Positions 57,316 to 64,000 of a stretch of 64,000 nucleotides of DNA are shown piece after piece (within the stretch, counting starts at the first letter, position 1; every line of letters starts with the position of its first letter). Source of the DNA: Lamellibrachia columna (taxonomy: Eukaryota > Annelida > Polychaeta > Sabellida > Siboglinidae); assembly GCA_963662155.1 (NCBI GenBank), contig OY759265.1:12505929-12569928 (forward strand), read 5' to 3'. A program made the translations under genes and the position numbers. Under the pieces are notes generated by a model. That model did not search any database and had not been told where the DNA came from. It was given only the letters and a program-made list of their open reading frames with translations.

Positions 57316-59100
57316 CTGTGTGACAATTGATTTGACGTTTACTTCTACTCAAATAATGCATTCACAATCTAGGATAAATATGATCAATGCTAAACATGTA
57401 TAATTGGGCATAATAATACAATTATTACTATTATATTTATGAAAGCCATTTTAATAAATTGTACCCATTCATTCATGACTCATACATACACATATTCTCT
57501 CCCAATTCATTACTGTGTGATATAAATGGGGCATTGTCAGTATTTAGGATCCTAAGCCTGTTGGTCTACTCACTCTGAACTGAATATGCAGCTGCCATGG
57601 CATTTTTAATATACAACTATGTGGCAACACAATTTCTGTGTACAAAATATGCAGTACACAACACCATAACGCTGAATGCCAATACCATACAATACCCATT
57701 AGCATGTTTTACAAATTTGATCCAGTCAATCAAAAATACAAGGACAACTAAAAAATTAACAAGCACAATTGCATGGTGAATCTATAGATTTCGCCCAGTA
57801 TAGTAATTATACACTAATTATATCCTTAGTAAATTAATTATCTGATGCATGCAACATACAACGTTTAATTGAACTTAACTTTGCACAATCATGTGTATAA
57901 TAACAGTTATCAACGTATAATGACCACGAACTATACAACAGGAAATAACAGTCATTCCCATATTCTTAAATGTAGGCTAATTGCAGTGACATTAGCCCCA
58001 ACTATTCATGCATAAAAAATCAATCAACCAATTCACTTTATTGTCCTAAAAGGATAGTTATTTTACAGCTAAAAAAAATCTAATATATATATATATATAT
58101 ATCATGTAAAAAACATTTTAAGATGTGAAAATAGTCGTATGTTTTTTTTTATTAATACAATTTAATGCATTCATGTATACATATGGTAATTATATAATAA
58201 ATTAGTATTAAAAACAAGCTTTACATTCAACTAGCAACATATAACAGTCAAATAATTCAGACCAAACGTTTTGTTTATGTAGCCTACTGGATATATCGCC
58301 TACTGAAATATTAATTTTGGTTTATTTGTTTCCTCTCTTGCATTTCAACACAGCACAGGTTATACGTCAAAAACTACCAAATGTCGATGTTCCTCCCATC
58401 TTGGGCAGACCTACAGAATTCATTGTTGTAAACATCTTTGTCAAAATAATTACCAACGCTATAGATTTCTATCCACGATTAACCTTTGTCCACTACGTAA
58501 CACTGTTAAAAAATTATTGTTCCATACATTAATGTGGAAGTCACATTTTCTCATGAGGGTGTGACCCAATAGAATAATTAAAATTTGTATGAACGGTCGT
58601 AATTTAAGACCACTTGTATTATTTAGGTTGCTTGTATCATAAGACATTATTAATTATGGGGCAACGGAAAGACACGGTTTACGTACTCAACTCCGTATTT
58701 CCCTTCTCAAAGTTTTTTCGCTACTGGGATAGTTGGTTTGTAGCTATGAAATAAACAAATGTCAATAACAGTATTGTCACATCTTTAGCATTAATAGACA
58801 TGGTTTTCTGGGATGACTTCTGCAAAATGTGTGTGTGTGCGTGTGTGTGATTCCAAGATTCCACCACACCGTCACCACACCGCTTATCAGAAATCATACT
58901 TTTGCATGTTATTTATTTTAGTTTGCAGGCCTATGGTACGTTATAATAGTATCTTCATTTATTGTTATATTTTCCACTTTCTCTATCTTTCTCTCTCTTC
59001 TAAGAAGAACTTGATAGCATGGTCCATATTTGGTATATCCACATTATTAGACCGTCAAGAAAGCAAGTGTCTCCAAGTGGAAAGCCAATAGTTATGTTTC
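57316..59100. other. AT-rich intergenic sequence
   Basis: No supported gene. Contains the dispersed repeat at 57756-57833 and an (AT)n tract at about 58083-58102. Small ORFs are without splice or family support. Confidence 0.5.
57756..57833. repeat. Dispersed repeat right of gene block
   Basis: Partner of 50510-50592 (gtgaatctatagatttc, ccagtatagtaattatac). Somewhat more diverged further out. Confidence 0.6.
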
Positions 59101-59102
59101 AC

Positions 59103-59396
59103 CTACCGCATATTTACGGTGTTCATAACGAACTCTGAGAAGTCAACCAGCAACGCATCGCCGCCTACCAAGAGGAATGTGTATGCAAAAGTTCCATCCC
59201 TGTGACGAAACTGTGTTTCAATTGTGCTGTTTGATAATGCAGGAACATTTCTGGAATGTTCCTTCTTCTCTCGTAGAAGGAATGGGATTATATCAAGGTC
59301 TAAGGAATTAAATACGGGCGAATGTGTAGATATTAAAATGTAAGCGAACGGGCCGCTAGCTACATGTACACGTCCACGTACACTTACATGTTTCAC
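59103..59396 (-). other. Minus-strand ORF of 97 codons, unrecognised
   Basis: Starts MKHVSVRGRVHVASGPFAYI and contains FLLREKKEHSRNVPALSN and TFLLVGGDALLVDFSEFVM before a TAA. Composition is plausible for a protein, but I see no recognised domain, promoter or splice context. It may be an exon or chance. Confidence 0.25.
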
Positions 59397-59399
59397 GTG

Positions 59400-60700
59400 C
59401 TGAACCTCTGTTAGTATGTTGTTTAGAGGCGACGTACGTCAGTTCAGAATAGTCATAAAATAACACGTTGGTTTGGACATAATTGTTGACGTTTGTGTCT
59501 AAACAACGTTCATGTCTATGTACATTTGTGATTGTTTGGGATATTACTCAGAACTTCAGAATTATATTATGTGCATTATGTTTATGAAATTGTATTAGTC
59601 ATGTATTATAATTGCATCGTTGTTCTAAAGATGTCCTTAGACATCAGACAAATAAGGGATGGTAGTATAAGTTCGCAAAGTCCTAAACACTATACGTGTT
59701 TTTGACTTTGCATACTTATGCGACCACCCATAACATGGGTAAATTAAGATACGGCGATAGCGGTTTGTTATGTTTATGCATGTGACCGGTTTTCATTCAC
59801 GGCCATAGACCTGGAAATTAAGTTAGGCCTGCCATTTTGATTTGTTCATCATCCTGTTGCGTAGTCACATTATATTATTCTTTGTGGGGTTGACGTTAAT
59901 TACCGTGTATACTAATTACCGCTTGTCATACGGGTTAACTGGCGGACTCCATGTCCTTCACCCTTATTATTGTGTCCGTCATGTTAGTCTTAAATAGTAT
60001 ATAACGATTGAAAAAAGCGTATGTGTGTATATCTTTGAATCCGGTTGATTTCCTCTCTCCTTGGTCTTCTCTATTTCTTTCCAGGCTTCCTTCTTTTCGC
60101 ATACTGCCTCTGTACCTTCACAGAGGCAGCCCCTATATTGAAGTATGCTAACAATGTATGCTAACAATGCCCCTATAATGAAGAGAGCGTGAGGATAACG
60201 ACTACGTAATTCGGTTGGGTGGGCAACTAGTTCCTGTAACATTACTGCACGTGCAGTTTTATATGGTTTTCAGTCTCTGCTAAGTACAAATCTATTTCGC
60301 CAAACACAAATGTTCCAAACCACCCATAGCTCAAAACTGTAGTTGATGAAACTAAAAGGGAGTACAACATTATACATTATTCTTCCCCTATTGTTCACTT
60401 TATGCGATTAGATAGGACTTCGCTCTGCTTTGTATTTGTTCTTATTGTATAGAGTTACAATAAATTTGAATTGAATTTTTTAGTACAGTCGACTAAACTG
60501 ATTCATTCAGACAGAGGTACTTTTATGTGGATTAAATATATCCATTTAGCAGGTCCATAAACAACTGTTTTATTCAAATTTGTGCTTAGTGTAAGGTGAA
60601 AACGTCGTGCTACTTCACTGAATAAAAGTGTTCTCTCCCCTTTGCAGGCAAATTCCAAATGTATGTTGTCATGAACAACCTGTTCTTCATTGGCAATCAA
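59400..60700. other. No gene recognised
   Basis: AT-rich. It has a short perfect inverted repeat at 60104-60129 (ctgcctctgt...acagaggcag, 6-base loop) followed by a 14-base tandem duplication (gtatgctaacaat), and a C/T-rich tract at 60050-60090. No RNA gene recognised. Confidence 0.45.
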
Positions 60701-60705
60701 CTCGC

Positions 60706-61020
60706 AGCACTCAGTAGGACAGGCAAGGTCAGGGTGTGGCACGCCATGGCACTGAACTGGCAGTTAAATATCTCATGATTGCTGCACTCAGTATGACATG
60801 CAAGGTCGGGGTGTGGCATACAATGAAAGAACTTGCAGGTAAATCTCTCACCGTGGAAGATTTTTCGCTCACATTGGCTCCATTCAATATGACAGGCAAT
60901 GTCGGGGTATGGCATGCCATGGCACAGAACTGGCAGGCAAATCATACGGTGGCTGCACTCAACAGGGCAGGCAAGGTCGGGGTGTGCCATGCCATGACAC
61001 GACACAGAACTGGCAGGTAA
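60706..61020. repeat. Degenerate tandem repeat, ~75-100 bp units
   Basis: Four copies built on gcactcagtatgacaggcaa followed by ggtcggggtgtggcatgcca and acagaactggcaggtaaat. Spacing varies. The ORFs on both strands here (60697-61110 minus, 60736-61020 plus) come from the repeat. Confidence 0.85.
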
Positions 61021-61477
61021 GGCTCCTCGTGACGGCCAATCAGTGGTCTCTAGGGGGTCGCAGCGGAGATAGTTTTGTATAAGTATATGGACAAATGAAA
61101 TGTTATGCAAATGAGCAAAATTGCACCAGCAATTCGCTATTTCTATGAGGATGTTGTTTCATCATATTTTAATTGTCATCTTTTGAATGAAACTGTGATG
61201 TGTATTTCATAAATATCTTGCAAATACAGCAGTTTTTGAGATTTGTGTATTAAGGTAAAAAGTATTAAAGTATAGCTAATGTGTCCTTGATATACCCATA
61301 TTCGTTGTAACAATTAAAATAACTGAAGCTTTATATTTACTTGTCATCACGATTAACATGCTTTGCGTTATAACCGTGACAAAACAGATAAATAAAACAC
61401 AGTGTGCATGTTTTTTATGCTAGAAAATAAGAAAATATTAGTAGGGGCATTGAAAAACGTGTTGTTGCTATTTTTTA
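61021..61477. other. No gene recognised
   Basis: AT-rich sequence without supported ORFs or repeats. Confidence 0.5.
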
Positions 61478-61985
61478 ATGATGATAACCAGGTCACTTTT
61501 ATATAACGTTTATGCACTCTTATATCCACAGTTGTGTAATTTAAGATAAAATATACAAGAGAAAGCTTGATTCTCTTTTCAATTAATCCAAATTGAAGCA
61601 TTGATTATGATTACAGCTAAAGTCATATTAGTCTGGATGGATACGGTTAGGACACAGCTAATTTCCATGGCATGATCAGCACACAGCCTGGCTTGATGCC
61701 CTTGGCATCATTCAAGGTCATCTCCATAGAGAACGTGGAACCACACCTTCAGTATATCCACAGTAATGGCTTTGGTAAGTCACATTGAGAGGATCTTGAA
61801 TTACAAGCATTAGATATTTAAGTAAATTAGTATATATAATGTTACGTAATAATTTTTTTTTATATACCTTCCATTGTGCTGTTTTCTAGAAAGTGCTGTC
61901 TGTGTGGAAATATGGATAACTATAGTTGCTATTCTTGGTGTTTTATTGGGAAACTGGGCACCTCTTTGTTGTTAGTGTGGACCCG
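61478..61985. repeat. Paralogous segment, right copy (pairs with 27957-28490)
   Basis: Collinear with 27957-28490. Its exon-like core (about 61651-61774) is open upstream on plus (NFHGMISTQPGLMPLASFKV, ending QYIHSNGFG) and ends at consensus donor ctttg/gtaagt. This places a second, diverged copy of the unknown gene's region 33 kb away in the same orientation. Confidence 0.75.
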
Positions 61986-62700
61986 CCTGTTATGTGAAGA
62001 GGAATGCTTTTATTTAAGAAAAAATAACAACTCCTAATAATTCTTACATCCGTAAATACAAATTATAATAATTATACATACATCGACCAATCAAAAGTGT
62101 ATAATGGATAGACAAAATCATGGCATGCAATAGGAGCATAAGTTGATAAGACAATAGGGTCATGAGATACATGAATTTAATAGTAAAATTCGAGGAGCCA
62201 CCTTAATTTTTTATTAACTCAAATTACTGGGCCAGCAATTTGCATTTTTGACTGATGTGACTGCTTAAATAATAAATTACTAACTGTAATTCATTGTACG
62301 TCTCCAAAGACAGTCAAACTAAACCTCAGTAACTGGACAATTTGCAGACATTATGTATATATAAAGCAGTAGAAGAACAATATCCAGGATATATTTTGTC
62401 TAATAAACAGTATTTCCGGAATAGAGTCCATGTATTTAAAGATAGGATATTGTCCAGATAATATTGGTAGGGATACAATCAGGCGGAAACGTTAACTTAT
62501 ATATGGTCCGACTCATGACGTCGGACGGAGCAGGCCGCGTTTCGTTGAGCTCTCGTGTGACGATGTTCTCTTGTTACAAATGCGACAGAAAATAATGAAG
62601 TTATCTAATGGCATCGAACTTCCAACGATCCGTACGATGAATCTGGTGAGATAAACATTCACAATACCCTAAGATGGGGGTGGATTTGCACATAATCTAT
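61986..62700. other. AT-rich sequence; possible LINE leader at right
   Basis: No gene recognised to about 62480. From 62500 the base composition changes (gacgtcggacggagc) and short frames may belong to the 5' UTR of the L1-like ORF1 that follows. Confidence 0.4.
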
Positions 62701-62729
62701 GGGTCTGTCAGATTCAGCGTGCTGCCATA

Positions 62730-63436
62730 TTGAACGTCCATCTTGGACATGCCACATTTGACACACCTATCAGACGTGTAACCAACGACAATAAGACATC
62801 ATGCCGCCCAAGCATCGCCAAAAAAAGCTCGTCAGAGGCTACTCGCTTTGAAGGTATTGACAATGAACTACTAAAACTTACCTTTATTGCAACTCTGAGT
62901 GACAGTGATGTTATAAAACAATTGAAACGAGCTCTGTTCCCGCAAGAGATTGCTGACAAAATAGACTACTTAGCAGCTCAGACTGAGCAACTAAAACAAA
63001 CTGTGAAAGAGAAGGACGAGAAAATCAAACAACTTGAAAGTAGAGTCGACTTGTTAGAATCGGCCAACGACAGCATCGAGCAATATTCTAGAAGATCCAA
63101 TTTGAGAATAGAAGGAATACCCGAATCTGTAGGTATTGGCGAAATTGAAAATGCAATCCTAGACATTGTCAATGATCATATGAAGTTAACCTCAGTCCTG
63201 CAGTCTCAGAGAGATTGAGCGAGCGCACAGAATTGGCCGCCCTAAAACGGATGGCGGGCGACCACGCACTAAGATTTTTACACTAAATAGCGAACGTCGG
63301 AGGGACATACACAGCTCGAATCAACCTAAAACATCACAATACAGCCTCGGGTCTAAACCTTCGTTTATTTGTTAATGAACACCTCACGAAAACTCGTTCT
63401 GAACTTCTGTATGAACTTGGAAAAAAAATGAACTGA
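62730..63436 (+). pseudogene. L1-like LINE ORF1 (coiled coil, RRM, C-terminal domain), frameshifted
   Basis: The frame 62730-63218 gives a coiled coil (YLAAQTEQLKQTVKEKDEKI, KQLESRVDLLES) and then the RRM start YSRRSNLRIEGIPES. After a shift near 63200 the next frame reads IERAHRIGRPKTDGGRPRTK. A second shift near 63320 leads to RINLKHHNTASGLNLRLFV and TKTRSELLYELGKK, ending at a TGA. This order is the ORF1p of L1-type retrotransposons (RNA-binding nucleic-acid chaperone). An ATG at 62801 (MPPKHRQKKLVRG) in another frame may be the original start. No ORF2 follows in the window. Confidence 0.85.
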
Positions 63437-63956
63437 TTTCTGACTGTTGGTCTTTCAATAGGAATATCTTGTACACAGACACTCAGGGTGTTGTCCATCA
63501 AGTACGAAGTAAACATGACGCATGTTTCAAGGTGCGCAGTGTTTGACGCCTGCGTTACGTAACTCCTGCGGACATTCCCGAGACACAGCTGCGTCAAATG
63601 ACGTAAGCATTGTCTGGCACTTGCACACTTGCACACCTTCAATTAATATAACCTATCCATATTATACGGATAGATGATTTATTACAGAGTATCATTTTAT
63701 TTTTCAGACTAAATACAATTACAGTAATCTATTTAGTTATGCTGATTTGTAGTTGGTACATGCCAAATCAAGGCAGTAGGTTAATATATTACTATTGTTT
63801 TTGTTTTAAAAACAATTTTTCGATATCAAGAATATAACCACCTAAGCCTATGTGCGCATATCATTTAATGGGCACGTGAGGTTACTAATGATTGGCAGAC
63901 CTATCTCACCATTGTATTGTGACTTGTATTATCACCATTACTCTCGGTACCTCGAT
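63437..63956. other. No gene recognised
   Basis: Moderately GC-rich to 63650, then AT-rich. The minus frame at 63334-63642 is partly antisense to the ORF1 remnant and has no support. Confidence 0.45.
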
Positions 63957-64000
63957 GGTAAGCACGTTGAACAATCCCAAGGACTGGATAGCGTGCTGTA
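63957..64000. repeat. Start of another repeat B copy (cut by window end)
   Basis: gtaagcacgttgaacaatcc + caaggactggatagcgtgct matches the tract at 21735-21775 of array B (gttaagcacgttgaacaatc...gtggatacagtgctgt), in the same orientation, with only a few differences. Confidence 0.8.

Noticed and set aside
60697..61110. Overlapping ORFs of 94 and 137 codons on opposite strands
   Set aside because: Both derive from the ~78-bp tandem repeat.

Overview
This window is genomic DNA from a metazoan, most likely a marine invertebrate (amphioxus, echinoderm/hemichordate or mollusc-like; the sequence does not let me choose). It is AT-rich, with GT-AG introns, short exons, AATAAA signals, several clades of non-LTR retrotransposon, a tRNA-like SINE, a Tigger-type MITE, and no operons or ribosome binding sites. 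Most of it is repeat, duplication and decayed coding sequence. Only one complete multi-exon gene can be assembled from the sequence.

Layout. 1-14178: tandem array A, ten full copies and one deleted copy of a ~1.33-kb macrosatellite. Its right half alternates between two unit types (a ~2.67-kb higher-order repeat). 14182-14784: a piece of repeat B (the dead tail of a LINE) joined to the array. 14786-19388 and 28983-33586: two almost identical copies of a 4.6-kb segmental duplication. Each copy carries two exons of an unknown gene, a 65-bp minisatellite, a reverse-transcriptase relic and a compact NRF1/ETS/YY1-like promoter. 19389-20246: a GC-rich island with overlapping ORFs on both strands. 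20247-27045: tandem array B, three full ~1.83-kb units and one truncated unit, each with the same dead RT tail (YAND in place of YADD) and, in the full units, an exon-like block. 27.4-28.5 kb and 37.8-41.2 kb: exon-like pieces, several broken, of one or more unrecognised genes. An older paralogue of the 28-kb piece lies at 61.5-62.0 kb.

34.4-49.6 kb is a graveyard of retroelements: a 40-bp minisatellite, a 3'-truncated LINE with a 2A-like motif and PHD-like finger, a 27-bp VNTR, a tRNA-derived SINE, an SGNH-hydrolase fragment, a nearly full APE-RT LINE on the plus strand, and a 5'-truncated LINE on the minus strand.

49.7-53.4 kb carries a spliced, decayed Ginger/gypsy-type integrase followed by a Ulp1-like cysteine peptidase domain. 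It has frameshifts, stops and a missing catalytic exon. Directly downstream, 53743-57150 is an intact seven-exon gene for a 189-residue protein I do not recognise. All of its splice phases agree, and a polyadenylation signal lies 160 bases after the stop. It is the best candidate here for something undescribed. The right end has a ~78-bp tandem repeat, an L1-like ORF1 with two frameshifts, and the first 44 bases of another B-type repeat.

Many frameshifts lie in homopolymers. Some could be long-read consensus errors, but the in-frame stops are substitutions and the neighbouring 189-aa gene is clean.
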